Positions 9,094 through 17,620 of a DNA stretch of 64,000 nucleotides are shown one piece after another; the stretch's first letter is position 1; each line of letters opens with the position of its first letter. The notes beneath the pieces were generated by a model, which ran no database searches, was not told where the DNA came from, and saw only the letters and a list, made by a program, of their open reading frames with translations. Source of the stretch: Hyphomicrobium_A sp964620915 (GTDB taxonomy: Bacteria > Pseudomonadota > Alphaproteobacteria > Rhizobiales > Hyphomicrobiaceae); contig CAZUKP010000003.1 in the NCBI GenBank assembly GCA_964620915.1, positions 36,341 through 100,340 on the forward strand, read 5' to 3'. The position numbers and the translations under genes are program-made.

Positions 9094-9837
9094 CTAGTTG
9101 CGGTTACCGAAAAGCTGCAGCAAAAACAGGAACATATTGATGAAGTCGAGGTAGAGGCTCAGCGCCCCCATAATGGCGCTCTTGGCCACCATCGCCGCGT
9201 CGTGGCGAACCATCAGGTAGCCGTCCTTGATCCGCTGGGTGTCGTACGCGGTGAGGCCTGCAAACACCAAAACGCCGATAGCGGAGATCGCGAAGGCCAG
9301 CGCACCTGACTGCAGGAAGATGTTGACCACGGCAGCCAGGATGATCCCGATCACACCCATGATCAGGAATGAGCCCCAACCCGAAAGGTCACGCTTCGTC
9401 GTGTAGCCCCAGAGACTGAGGCCGGCGAAGGCACCCGCCGTGACGAAGAAGATCTGTGTGATCGATTGTCCAGTGAAGACGAGGAAGATCGAAGACAGCG
9501 ACAAGCCCATCACAGCGGCAAACAGCCAAAATGCGATCTGGGCGGCGCCAACGCTCATCTTCTGAACCCGGAACGATAAGAACAGAACGAAGGCGAGAGG
9601 GGCCAGCATCACGACCCAGCGCAGCGGTGAGGTGTAGAGCGTCTGCCCAAGCGGCGTCAGGGCACCATCTTGAACAGCCATCGAATAGGTGAGGTAGGCC
9701 ACGACGCCGGTCAGCGCTACGCCAGCCGCCATGTAGTTGTAGACGCCAAGCATGTAGGAGCGCAGACCCTCATCGATCGCGGCGCCCGCACGCGCCCCGG
9801 TTCCTGTTTGCGCATACCTTTTGTCGAGCTGAGCCAT
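9094..9837 (-). CDS. Bax inhibitor-1/YccA family membrane protein
   Basis: This 247-aa inner-membrane protein has about seven hydrophobic helices and belongs to the BI-1/UPF0005 family, which includes E. coli YccA (an FtsH modulator) and YbhL. Family features visible are YMAAGVALTGVVAYL, FAGLTAYDTQRIKDGY and the C-terminal SLYLDFINMFLFLLQLFG. The ATG at 9837 is preferred because AAGGGA lies 7 nt upstream; a TTG 12 codons earlier lacks such a site. The role in bacteria is uncertain (protease regulation or ion leak). It is monocistronic and ends at a shared terminator. Confidence 0.92.
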   Translation of the reverse strand: MAQLDKRYAQTGTGARAGAAIDEGLRSYMLGVYNYMAAGVALTGVVAYLTYSMAVQDGALTPLGQTLYTSPLRWVVMLAPLAFVLFLSFRVQKMSVGAAQIAFWLFAAVMGLSLSSIFLVFTGQSITQIFFVTAGAFAGLSLWGYTTKRDLSGWGSFLIMGVIGIILAAVVNIFLQSGALAFAISAIGVLVFAGLTAYDTQRIKDGYLMVRHDAAMVAKSAIMGALSLYLDFINMFLFLLQLFGNRN

Positions 9838-9984
9838 GAGTATATCCCTTGTTGGTTCGGCCAAATTTGCCAAATCACGTTCTAAATATGCGTGTACCCT
9901 GTTTCCGTTTCAAGGCGCAAGACGCACGCTATCCGGTGTTCAGAGGGTGAAAAAAGCCCAAAGCTCCGGCCTCGTAGCCCCCTT

Positions 9985-12558
9985 TTACTCCGATCGCAAA
10001 TATGGGACCGCAGGTGCCCGAAGCACCGCCCAGGTCCCAACCCCGCCGAACACTAGCACAAGCGCCGTGGAAAGACCGAGCGCGAGCGCGACAGCAACCG
10101 GCGAGAAACTAAAGGATATTTTCATCACCTGGGTGACGGTGATCCAAGCGGCGAAAGATCCGAGAACGACGGCAAAGACGGCCGTGACACAAGCCAGAAG
10201 GAGATACTCCGCAACGTGCGAGAGAAGGATCCGCCGGCGGGTCGCACCCAGCGTTTTGAGGATAACTGCTTCTAGAATTCTCCGCCGCTGAGCTGTAGCC
10301 AACGCGCCAGCAAGCACGAGTGCGCCGGCAACAAGCGTGATGCTGCCCGCAATTCGGATTGCAACCATCACCTTGGTGAAAATCGAATTGACGGCATCGA
10401 GCACGTCCTTGACGCGGATTGCCGTGACGGCCGGATACGTCCGCCCCAGATCGCGGATCGCATCCGCCTCGGTCGCAAGAGACGTTCCTGATGGAAGCGA
10501 AATCGTCGCCAGCAGATTGTGCGGCGCTCCCTTGAGCGTGTTGGGTGAGAAGACCATTACGAAATTGATGGCGAGGCTTTCCCACTTCACTTCGCGCAAA
10601 TTGTCGATGCGCGCGGTGAGGTTGCGGCCGAGAACGTTGACCGTAACCGTATCGCCGATCGCCAGGCCCAGCTTTTCAGCGAGGTTTGCCTCGAACGACA
10701 CAAGCGACTCGCCCGAATAGTCTTTGGGCCACCACTCACCGGCAACGAGCTTCGAGCCTTCGGGCACCGTTTCAGAATAAGAAAGCCCCCTGTCGCCGTT
10801 GAGCACCCATTGGGCCTCTGGTGGCGCCTTGATCTTCTCGACAGGCGTGCCGTTAAGGCGGACCAATCGACCGCGCAGCATCGGCGCCTCCTCAAGAACG
10901 GCACCTGGAATGTCACGTTGAATGAGTGCGGTCAGCGGGATGAAGTCCGCCTTGGGAATGTCCAGCACAAAGTAGTCCGGCGAACGCGTCGGCAAGCTCT
11001 CGCGCAGCTCCCCGACGAGGGAAGCATCGGCGAGCGCGACTGCAACCAGCAGCGATAGTCCCGCGCCAAGCGAGAGGACAACCGAACGGGTTAGACCACC
11101 AGGCGCTCCGAGGTTCGCGATGGCAAGCGCAAGCTCCGGTACGCGAGGCCTGGGCACACGGCGTGCTGCCCACGTAACGGCCGTGCCCAGCCCCAAGAAC
11201 AAAGCAAAGACTCCAACGAGTCCCAAGCAGAAATAAAGCGCGATGCTTTTGGAATCGGACGTAAAGAGCGCGAACGCGATCAGCGCACTGGCAACCGCCA
11301 ATGTCGCCGCGATCACCCAAGGACGGGGCAAAGTGCGCTCGGTGGAAACTTCATCGCGGAAGAGAACGCTGGCGCTCACGCGTTCGACCCTACCAAGCGG
11401 CCAGAGCGCAAAGAGGACCGCGACGGCGAAACCGTAAACCGAGGCCGAAAGGATGGTCATTCCCGAGATCGTCGTTTCGGCAGGAAAGGGAAGCTCTGCC
11501 CCGAAGATACGGAACAGAAGCAGCGGAATGCCCGCACCAAAGACAAGACCTACTACGATCCCGATCACGGCCACGAGTATGATCTGGGACAGGAAAATGC
11601 CGAGCACCATGCGGCTCGTTGCGCCAAGGCTTTTCATCGTCGCGATGACCTTGCGGCGCTTTTCGATGAAGGTGGCCACCGCATTGGCAACACCAACGCC
11701 GCCGACGAGCAGTGCCGTGAGACCGATGAGAGTCAGAAACTGGCGCAAACGCTCAAGAGTTTGACTGATCTGAGGCGATGGATCGCGACGGTCGCGTATC
11801 GTGAAGCCTGCTTCTTGCAGTTTCGACTCGATTCGCTTGCGGGCATTGAGCAAGGATTCATCATCAGCGGGAACGTCGTCTGGGAACTCCAAGGCGTAGC
11901 GCCAACGGATCAACGTCCCTGGCTTGACGAGACCGGTTTTTTCCAAAGCCTCCTGCGAGAGGAGAATCCTTGGTCCATAGGTCAGCCGATCCATGATGCC
12001 GTCAGGTTCCGACTTGATTGTTCCGCTGACCTCGATCTCGATGTCGCCAATACGCAGTGGCTCCCCAACCTTGACGGCGAGGCGCTTCAGCAGAATGGGG
12101 TCGGCAACGACGCCGGTTCGCAAGGCCTCCTGGAGCGGTCTGCCGTTCCCAAGCTCAACCTTTCCAACGAGCGGATAATTTTGGTCGACTGCCTTGAGTT
12201 CCGCCAACGCCTGGTCGGCACCGTCGGCGCGCCGCGCCATCGTGCGCATCGTCGACGTTTCACTCAAACGTCCGAAGCTCGACAGGGTATCGCGCTCGGC
12301 GCCTTGCGAGCGCACGTGCATGCGCGAAAGCGTGACGTCGCCTCCGAGGATGGCTTCGCCTTGCCGCTCAAAGCCTGCGCGCAATGCATCTGTTACGGCG
12401 CCGATTCCGGTTATCACCGCCACGCCAAGAGCCACGCACGCAATAAAGACGCGGAAACCCGAAAAGCTGCGGAACAATTCACGCGAGGCAATAGGAAGCA
12501 CGCGGGGCAACCGCCAGTCCTGCGCCCGTTCGACAGTTGGCAGCGCTTCGGTCGTCAC
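9985..12558 (-). CDS. ybbP: ABC transporter permease, FtsX-like (YbbP type)
   Basis: This 857-aa membrane protein has an N-terminal helix, a large periplasmic domain, a first FtsX-like helix bundle near residues 280-450, a second periplasmic domain, and a last bundle near 730-850. This two-FtsX arrangement is that of the MacB/LolCDE-like YbbP exporters. The GTG start overlaps the ATPase stop as GTGA, so the two are translationally coupled. The pair lies divergent from tesA, the same arrangement as E. coli ybbAP-tesA. The substrate is unknown; export or extraction of a lipid or lipoprotein is a family-level inference. Confidence 0.9.
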   Translation of the reverse strand: MTTEALPTVERAQDWRLPRVLPIASRELFRSFSGFRVFIACVALGVAVITGIGAVTDALRAGFERQGEAILGGDVTLSRMHVRSQGAERDTLSSFGRLSETSTMRTMARRADGADQALAELKAVDQNYPLVGKVELGNGRPLQEALRTGVVADPILLKRLAVKVGEPLRIGDIEIEVSGTIKSEPDGIMDRLTYGPRILLSQEALEKTGLVKPGTLIRWRYALEFPDDVPADDESLLNARKRIESKLQEAGFTIRDRRDPSPQISQTLERLRQFLTLIGLTALLVGGVGVANAVATFIEKRRKVIATMKSLGATSRMVLGIFLSQIILVAVIGIVVGLVFGAGIPLLLFRIFGAELPFPAETTISGMTILSASVYGFAVAVLFALWPLGRVERVSASVLFRDEVSTERTLPRPWVIAATLAVASALIAFALFTSDSKSIALYFCLGLVGVFALFLGLGTAVTWAARRVPRPRVPELALAIANLGAPGGLTRSVVLSLGAGLSLLVAVALADASLVGELRESLPTRSPDYFVLDIPKADFIPLTALIQRDIPGAVLEEAPMLRGRLVRLNGTPVEKIKAPPEAQWVLNGDRGLSYSETVPEGSKLVAGEWWPKDYSGESLVSFEANLAEKLGLAIGDTVTVNVLGRNLTARIDNLREVKWESLAINFVMVFSPNTLKGAPHNLLATISLPSGTSLATEADAIRDLGRTYPAVTAIRVKDVLDAVNSIFTKVMVAIRIAGSITLVAGALVLAGALATAQRRRILEAVILKTLGATRRRILLSHVAEYLLLACVTAVFAVVLGSFAAWITVTQVMKISFSFSPVAVALALGLSTALVLVFGGVGTWAVLRAPAVPYLRSE

Positions 12559-13247
12559 GAGGCGAGCGCCTCCTCTGCACTTTCGATTTCGCCGTCCGCC
12601 ATGTGAATCGTTCGCCCGCAGTCGGCCGCAATGCGCGCATCATGAGTCACGAGAATGAGAGTGGTCTCGCGCCGACGCTGAAGACCGAACAGGAGATCGA
12701 CGATGTGCTTGCCGGTCTTGCCATCAAGATTTCCGGTCGGCTCGTCGGCAAGAATCAACCTTGGCTTCCGGCTCATAGCGCGCGCGATCGCGACGCGTTG
12801 CTGCTCGCCGCCGGAAAGCTGCGCGGGGAAATGATCCATGCGATGATCAAGGCCGACCTCGTCCAATAGCTCGCGCGCCGTCGCGAACGCGTCGGGGGCG
12901 CCCGCGAACTCAAGCGGCAGGGCGACGTTCTCCAAGGCAGTCATCGTCGGGACGAGATGAAACGACTGGAAGATGATCCCGATCTCAGCGCCGCGTATGA
13001 GGGCAAGGCTATCTTCATCGAGTGCGGTCAGATCATGCCCGGCCACGCGAACTTTGCCGCGCGTTGCACGCTCCAGTCCGGCGATGACCATCAGCAGCGA
13101 CGTCTTGCCCGAGCCGGATGGACCGACAATGGCCATACCTTCGCCTTCTGCAACGCTAAGGGTGACGTCGCGCAAGATCTCGACGGGGCCGGCCCTGCTG
13201 GTCAGGGTCAGCTGGATGTCCTCCAAGGCGACGATCGGCTGGGACAC
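12555..13247 (-). CDS. ybbA: ABC transporter ATP-binding protein (YbbA/LolD type)
   Basis: This 230-aa ATPase is the partner of the downstream FtsX-like permease. Walker A is GPSGSGKTS near residue 42, the Q-loop is FQSFHLVPTMTALENV (typical of the LolD/MacB subgroup), the signature is LSGGEQQR, Walker B is LILADEPTGNLD, and the H-loop is THD. The start codon is GTG at 13247. The gene is divergent from tesA with a 101-bp shared promoter region. Confidence 0.94.
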   Translation of the reverse strand: MSQPIVALEDIQLTLTSRAGPVEILRDVTLSVAEGEGMAIVGPSGSGKTSLLMVIAGLERATRGKVRVAGHDLTALDEDSLALIRGAEIGIIFQSFHLVPTMTALENVALPLEFAGAPDAFATARELLDEVGLDHRMDHFPAQLSGGEQQRVAIARAMSRKPRLILADEPTGNLDGKTGKHIVDLLFGLQRRRETTLILVTHDARIAADCGRTIHMADGEIESAEEALAS

Positions 13248-13348
13248 GTGCTTTGAGGCTCCTTTGCTTGCAGCGACCCCGAATTTGTCTCACGGTACGC
13301 GCGTGCTTACGTCACTGTAAGGTCTTGGACGATCGTTGGGACGGAAAC

Positions 13349-14053
13349 ATGATGACGATGAGAACGAGAGGCAATCGGCGCGGCTTTGGTCAAGTGGTGG
13401 CTCTTTTGGCCCTCGTCAACGTGATGGCGATCATTGCCGCTGTGCCCCTTACCTCAGCTGAGCCCTCCAAACCGCTTCGAATCGTCGCCTTTGGCGACAG
13501 CCTGACGGCCGGTTACGGGCTCCGGCCAAAGCACGCGTTTCCCGCGCAATTGCAGCGCGTGCTCAAAAAGCGGGGCCACAATGTCGTCGTGATCAACGCC
13601 GGCGTCTCCGGCGATACGACCGCCGGCGGGCTTGAACGTCTCGCCTGGGCCGTGCCCGACGGCACTGACGCGGTCATTCTGGAGCTGGGCGCCAATGATG
13701 CGTTGCGCGGCGTCGACCCCAAGGTTACGCGTGCCAACCTGGAAAAGATCATCGCTGGTCTCAAGAAACAGGGCATGCCCATTCTGCTGGCAGGCATGCG
13801 TTCGCCGGCCAATTGGGGCGACACTTACGCTGAAGATTTCGACGCCATCTTTCCAGATCTCGCACGCGAGCACGGTCTCGTGTTCTATCCGTTCTTTCTT
13901 GATGGCGTAATTCTCAATCCCAAGCTCAATCTCGATGATGGCATGCACCCGACGTCTAAGGGCGTGGCCGAAATCGTGAAGCGGATCCTGCCGGCGACCG
14001 AAGAGCTAATCGAGCGCGCGTCCTCGCAACGCGCGTCGGCCTCCAAGAGTTGA
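13349..14053 (+). CDS. tesA: Arylesterase / lysophospholipase TesA-like, SGNH hydrolase
   Basis: This 234-aa GDSL/SGNH hydrolase has an N-terminal hydrophobic export signal (residues 12-37). The nucleophile is Ser51 in IVAFGDSLTAGYG. Block III is GANDALRG, and the catalytic Asp/His pair is in DGMHPTSKG near the C-terminus. The ATG at 13349 is chosen because it follows GGGACGGA and starts a normal signal peptide; an upstream extension would add about 32 residues with no family support. It is a periplasmic esterase, thioesterase or lysophospholipase of broad specificity, in the conserved position next to ybbAP. It is 12 nt from thpR, so probably co-transcribed. Confidence 0.92.
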   Translation: MMTMRTRGNRRGFGQVVALLALVNVMAIIAAVPLTSAEPSKPLRIVAFGDSLTAGYGLRPKHAFPAQLQRVLKKRGHNVVVINAGVSGDTTAGGLERLAWAVPDGTDAVILELGANDALRGVDPKVTRANLEKIIAGLKKQGMPILLAGMRSPANWGDTYAEDFDAIFPDLAREHGLVFYPFFLDGVILNPKLNLDDGMHPTSKGVAEIVKRILPATEELIERASSQRASASKS

Positions 14054-14065
14054 GGGCCTGCACGC

Positions 14066-14641
14066 ATGCCCCGTCTTTTCACAGGCATCGAGATTCCAAT
14101 CGAGCAGCGCGAGGAGTTGGCGCGGCTGCGCCGGCCAGCGCCGGGCTTGAGGTGGCTCGAAACCGAGAACCTTCATATGACGCTGCGCTTTGCCGGCGAT
14201 ATAGACACCGCGCGTGCCACGGAGTTTGCCGATCGCCTGGCCGACATCGACATCAATGCATTTGTGGTACGGTTATCGGGACTTGGCGTTTTCGGCGGAA
14301 AGGATCCCCGATCGCTTTGGGTTGGTGTCGAAGCGGGTCCCGAGCTTGAAGCACTTGGGCGCGCCAACGAGCGCGCGGCCCGGGCTGCCGGTTTGCCTTC
14401 GGAAAGCCGCGCATTCAAACCGCATGTCACGATCGCCCGACTCAGATATGCGAGGCCTGACACTGTTGCGCATCTCTTGGGGCGAATCGGCGCCTTTCGC
14501 TCAACGCCATTCTTCGTGTCCCGCTTCGTTTTGTTTTCCTCGCGGCCCAAAACCGGAGGCGGACCCTACGTCGTCGAAGAAGCCTTCACGTTGAAAGGCG
14601 GTGAATTTGCCGACTACCATGAGGCCGAAGGCCACTGGTGA
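14066..14641 (+). CDS. thpR: RNA 2',3'-cyclic phosphodiesterase (2H family)
   Basis: This 191-aa protein belongs to the LigT/ThpR 2H phosphoesterase family, which opens 2',3'-cyclic phosphates on RNA and can ligate tRNA halves in vitro. Both HxTx motifs are present: HMTLRF at His37 and HVTIARL at about His120, spaced as in the family. The N-terminus MPRLFTGIEIP is typical. The gene lies 12 nt after tesA. Nothing is odd. Confidence 0.93.
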   Translation: MPRLFTGIEIPIEQREELARLRRPAPGLRWLETENLHMTLRFAGDIDTARATEFADRLADIDINAFVVRLSGLGVFGGKDPRSLWVGVEAGPELEALGRANERAARAAGLPSESRAFKPHVTIARLRYARPDTVAHLLGRIGAFRSTPFFVSRFVLFSSRPKTGGGPYVVEEAFTLKGGEFADYHEAEGHW

Positions 14642-14692
14642 TTTTCGTGCAATGGCGGCGGGTTGCGCAGCGGACCGGTAGGTTGCTGCATA

Positions 14693-15667
14693 TCACATCG
14701 TGAGTACCACTTTTCCGACGGCCTCACGCCGATCGAGAACGCTGATTGCCTCGCGAATGCGGTCGAGCGGGAACGTCGCATGAATGCGAGGCTTCAGACG
14801 CCTTTCGGCGACCCAATCGAGCACCTTGGTCATGTTAGCGCGATGACCCACTGGATCGCGTTTCACGGATTCGCCCCAGAACACGCCAATGGCGGCGGCA
14901 CCCTTCACGAGGAACAGATTCAGCGGGATTTTGGGAATGTCACCGGACGCAAATCCCACGACCAGAAAACGGCCTTGCCAGGCTGTTGCACGCAATGCGG
15001 CCTCTGACGCGTCGCCGCCAACGCAGTCGTAGACTACATCGACGCCCTTGCCTTCCGTCATCTCCCTCAGCGCCGACTTGAGATCGCGTTCTGAATAGTT
15101 CAAAAGCTCGTCTGCGCCATGGGCTCGGCAGACATCGAGCTTTTCGGCAGACGATGCGACCGCAATGACACGCGCATCCAATAGCTTGGCAATTTCAATC
15201 GCAGCAAGGCCAGCACCACCCGCCGCACCGAGCACCGCCACGGTTTCGCCTGCTCGAAGTTGACCTCGATCCTTGAGCCCGTGAATCGCCGTCCCGTATG
15301 TGACGCTCAAGCCAGCAGCAACCTCGGCGCTGACGCCTGTTGGAATTGGAACGAGCGATTCAGCAAATACGACGACTTTCTCGCGCGCACCGCCCCAACC
15401 GAGATACGCCATGACACGATCTCCGACTGCGACACCTGAGACTTCCGGTCCAACCGCCTCCACAAGGCCGGCGATTTCTGCCGCCGGAGAGAAGGGCAGA
15501 TCGGGTTTTGCTTGATACTTCCCGCGCGTAACGAGCGTATCGAAGAAGTTGAGTGCAGCTGCTTCGACCGCCACGAGTGCCTGGCCAGAACCGGGCACTG
15601 GCACCGGCAACTCCTCAATGGCGACCCCATCTGGACCATCGAGACTCTTGCAAAGCGCTGCTTTCAT
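14693..15667 (-). CDS. NADPH:quinone oxidoreductase family protein (zinc-independent MDR)
   Basis: This 324-aa medium-chain dehydrogenase/reductase is of the quinone oxidoreductase type. The N-terminal catalytic domain has NFFDTLVTRGKY and PAAEIAGLVEAVG. The cofactor domain has the Rossmann motif VLGAAGGAGLAAIEIAK near residue 146. The structural-zinc cysteines of alcohol dehydrogenases are absent, which favours the QOR/acryloyl-CoA-reductase-like branch. The ATG at 15667 has GGAGG 7 nt upstream, better than an earlier start seven codons away. The substrate cannot be named from the sequence. Confidence 0.88.
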   Translation of the reverse strand: MKAALCKSLDGPDGVAIEELPVPVPGSGQALVAVEAAALNFFDTLVTRGKYQAKPDLPFSPAAEIAGLVEAVGPEVSGVAVGDRVMAYLGWGGAREKVVVFAESLVPIPTGVSAEVAAGLSVTYGTAIHGLKDRGQLRAGETVAVLGAAGGAGLAAIEIAKLLDARVIAVASSAEKLDVCRAHGADELLNYSERDLKSALREMTEGKGVDVVYDCVGGDASEAALRATAWQGRFLVVGFASGDIPKIPLNLFLVKGAAAIGVFWGESVKRDPVGHRANMTKVLDWVAERRLKPRIHATFPLDRIREAISVLDRREAVGKVVLTM

Positions 15668-15780
15668 GTAAAAACCTCCGCAGCCCATTGCCGCGACATG
15701 TCAAGTTTTCGGCAGCTCTTCGACCATGGGCTGCCAATTGGGGCAAGCGCTAATCGGCCAAATTGCAATTGAGACACTCG

Positions 15781-16326
15781 ATGTCACGGACGCCTCTTCC
15801 ACAATGGCCGCCTTCACCACGCGGATATTTCGCCATCGGGGCGGAGCGCATGTCCAAAGCGCTGAATCTCGGCAACCTGATGAGATCGGCACACGGTTTC
15901 GGCGCGAGCTTCACATTCACGATCGGCGCGACGTACCAGGCCCTCGAAGCGCGCGCAGATACATCGAAGGGCCAATTGCATCTGCCCCACTACAATTGGC
16001 CATCTGTGGATGAAATGGACCTGCCAACCGGTTGCCGACTCGTTGGGGTAGAACTGCTAGATGACGCTATCGATCTCCCCAGCTTCCGCCATCCCCTGAG
16101 GGCCGCCTACATTCTGGGGCCCGAGCAAGGCTCACTTTCCGACGCCCTTGTGGCACGCTGTGACCATGTCGTCAGAATCCCGACGCGCTTTTGCGTCAAT
16201 GTGGCAATGGCTGGCGCAATCGTGATGTATGATCGCATAAGGAGCATGGCCCGATTCGCCGACCGGCCGCTTCGGGAGGGCGGTCCACAAACAAATCAAC
16301 AGGTTACTCCACACAAAGGTGAGTAA
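15781..16326 (+). CDS. TrmH/SpoU-family RNA methyltransferase
   Basis: This protein of about 181 aa has the SPOUT (trefoil-knot) fold. Motif 1 is NLGNLMRSAHGFGAS near residue 30, motif 2 is AAYILGPEQGSLSD, and motif 3 is VRIPTRFCVNVAMAGAIVMYDR at the C-terminus. These cover the SAM-binding knot of the TrmH/SpoU family. It is a small single-domain member without an N-terminal L30-like domain. The target (tRNA or rRNA 2'-O-ribose) is unknown. The Shine-Dalgarno is weak, and a TTG six codons upstream is an alternative start. Confidence 0.87.
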   Translation: MSRTPLPQWPPSPRGYFAIGAERMSKALNLGNLMRSAHGFGASFTFTIGATYQALEARADTSKGQLHLPHYNWPSVDEMDLPTGCRLVGVELLDDAIDLPSFRHPLRAAYILGPEQGSLSDALVARCDHVVRIPTRFCVNVAMAGAIVMYDRIRSMARFADRPLREGGPQTNQQVTPHKGE

Positions 16327-16404
16327 TCCACGTCGGGAGGATGACAGGCCCGATCCTTGTTGCCTATGGTGACCGTAAACGAATCTACACAGCCGGGGAC
16401 CAAA

Positions 16405-16923
16405 ATGACCAAGACCCGCAATATTCTCATCGCAGCCACCACGTTGATTGCAGGCCTGCTCGTTTCGGCCGATGCAATGGCACAGAAGGTAAAGCTCGTT
16501 CAGCGCAGTGGGGCGTGGAGCCTCTTTGCCGACACGGCCACACCAAAGCAGGTCTGCTTCGTCAGCTCTCAACCGACGGCTGTTGAGCCTCTCGGCGCGA
16601 ATCGCGGTTCCATCTACTTCTATGTTTCGGCTTGGCCTAAGGACGGCATCAAAGTGGAGCCGAGCGTGAAGCTTGGTTACCCGATCAAGCCTGAAAGCGA
16701 AGTCACTGTGACGATTGGCACAGACGTGTTTAAGCTCTTCCCAAAAGATCAGCGCGCCTTCGTTGCCGACCCGACTGAAGAACTCAAGTTGATTGAGGCC
16801 CTCAAGAAGGGTGCGAATGCTGTGGTGCAGGCAACGTCCGAAAAAGGAACCAGCACGACGGACACGTACTCACTTTCTGGATCGACCAAGGCGCTTGAGC
16901 TCTTGGCCAGCACGTGTTCCTGA
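16405..16923 (+). CDS. IalB-like (invasion-associated locus B) periplasmic protein
   Basis: This 172-aa exported protein has a signal peptide ending near AMAQKV. The mature part matches the IalB family pattern: WSLFADTATPKQVCFVSSQP, a beta-rich central part with YFYVSAWPKDG, and the C-terminal STTDTYSLSG ending in a cysteine (STCS). The two cysteines could form a disulfide. IalB proteins are common in Hyphomicrobiales. The name comes from Bartonella, and a role in invasion should not be assumed here. The ATG at 16405 follows GGGGA. The gene converges on smr with a 4-nt gap. Confidence 0.82.
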   Translation: MTKTRNILIAATTLIAGLLVSADAMAQKVKLVQRSGAWSLFADTATPKQVCFVSSQPTAVEPLGANRGSIYFYVSAWPKDGIKVEPSVKLGYPIKPESEVTVTIGTDVFKLFPKDQRAFVADPTEELKLIEALKKGANAVVQATSEKGTSTTDTYSLSGSTKALELLASTCS

Positions 16924-16927
16924 GCCG

Positions 16928-17590
16928 TCATTCATTTTCATTCGGATTACTGCGCTTGCGCAGCTGCACGTAAAGTGCACCTTCGCCGCCATGACGCTGT
17001 GCGGCTGTCGTATAGCTCACGACAATGGTTCGCAGGTCCGGTTCATTGAGCCACCGCGGGACATTCCTTTTCAGGATTCCGGGCTCGCTCGAGACATAGA
17101 GGCCGCCTTCGGCTTCAGTCGTTCTTGCGCGTGATGTGCTGCCCTTACCCGTTATCACAAGCACCCAACGACGGTTTTTCGTATGTGCGCCTAGAAGAAA
17201 TCGGCGCAAGGCGGCGTGCGCCTTGCTCTGTCTCATGCCGTGCAGGTCGATCCGTCCTTCGATGGCAATTCGGCCCGTTCCAATCTTGCGGGCTCTACGG
17301 CGATCAAGTTCCGACAGGGGTGGTGGCGCCCTTGGACTCGTTGTTGCGATTGCATGGCTCTGTGGCGAACGCGGCTGAGTCTTTGGAACGGCGACCTTCG
17401 CCACTGGCTTCGGCCGTCGCGAGGCTCGATCGACCGCTGGCTCATGTGAGCTATGAACGTAGCCCTTCTTCTTTTTGATGGGTTTCAGGTCACGCGCCGT
17501 GTGATCCCAAAGTGCGCGTTCTTCCTCTGACAGGTCTTTATCTGCGCCGCCGCGTTCGTTCAGCGCTGAGCCTTTTCGATCTTTTTCCAT
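16928..17590 (-). CDS. Smr/MutS2-type endonuclease domain protein
   Basis: This 220-aa protein has a basic, low-complexity N-terminal half (residues 1-105) and a C-terminal Smr domain starting RIDLHGMRQSKAHAALRRFL near residue 113. The domain contains VLVITGKGS and ends in YVQLRKR. Smr domains bind or nick branched nucleic acids. Stand-alone Smr proteins are standard next to mltA in Alphaproteobacteria. It is 30 nt downstream of mltA in the same direction, so a Tim44-mltA-smr transcript is likely. The exact role is unknown. Confidence 0.9.
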   Translation of the reverse strand: MEKDRKGSALNERGGADKDLSEEERALWDHTARDLKPIKKKKGYVHSSHEPAVDRASRRPKPVAKVAVPKTQPRSPQSHAIATTSPRAPPPLSELDRRRARKIGTGRIAIEGRIDLHGMRQSKAHAALRRFLLGAHTKNRRWVLVITGKGSTSRARTTEAEGGLYVSSEPGILKRNVPRWLNEPDLRTIVVSYTTAAQRHGGEGALYVQLRKRSNPNENE

Positions 17591-17620
17591 GGCAGCAGTG
17601 AGCCAGTTCGCGCAGAGGTT

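Noticed and set aside
12257..12270. Degenerate parS-like GTTTCACTCAAACG
   Set aside because: The right arm is wrong (TCAAACG for GTGAAAC), so ParB is unlikely to bind. A half-match at 14860-14867 was rejected for the same reason.
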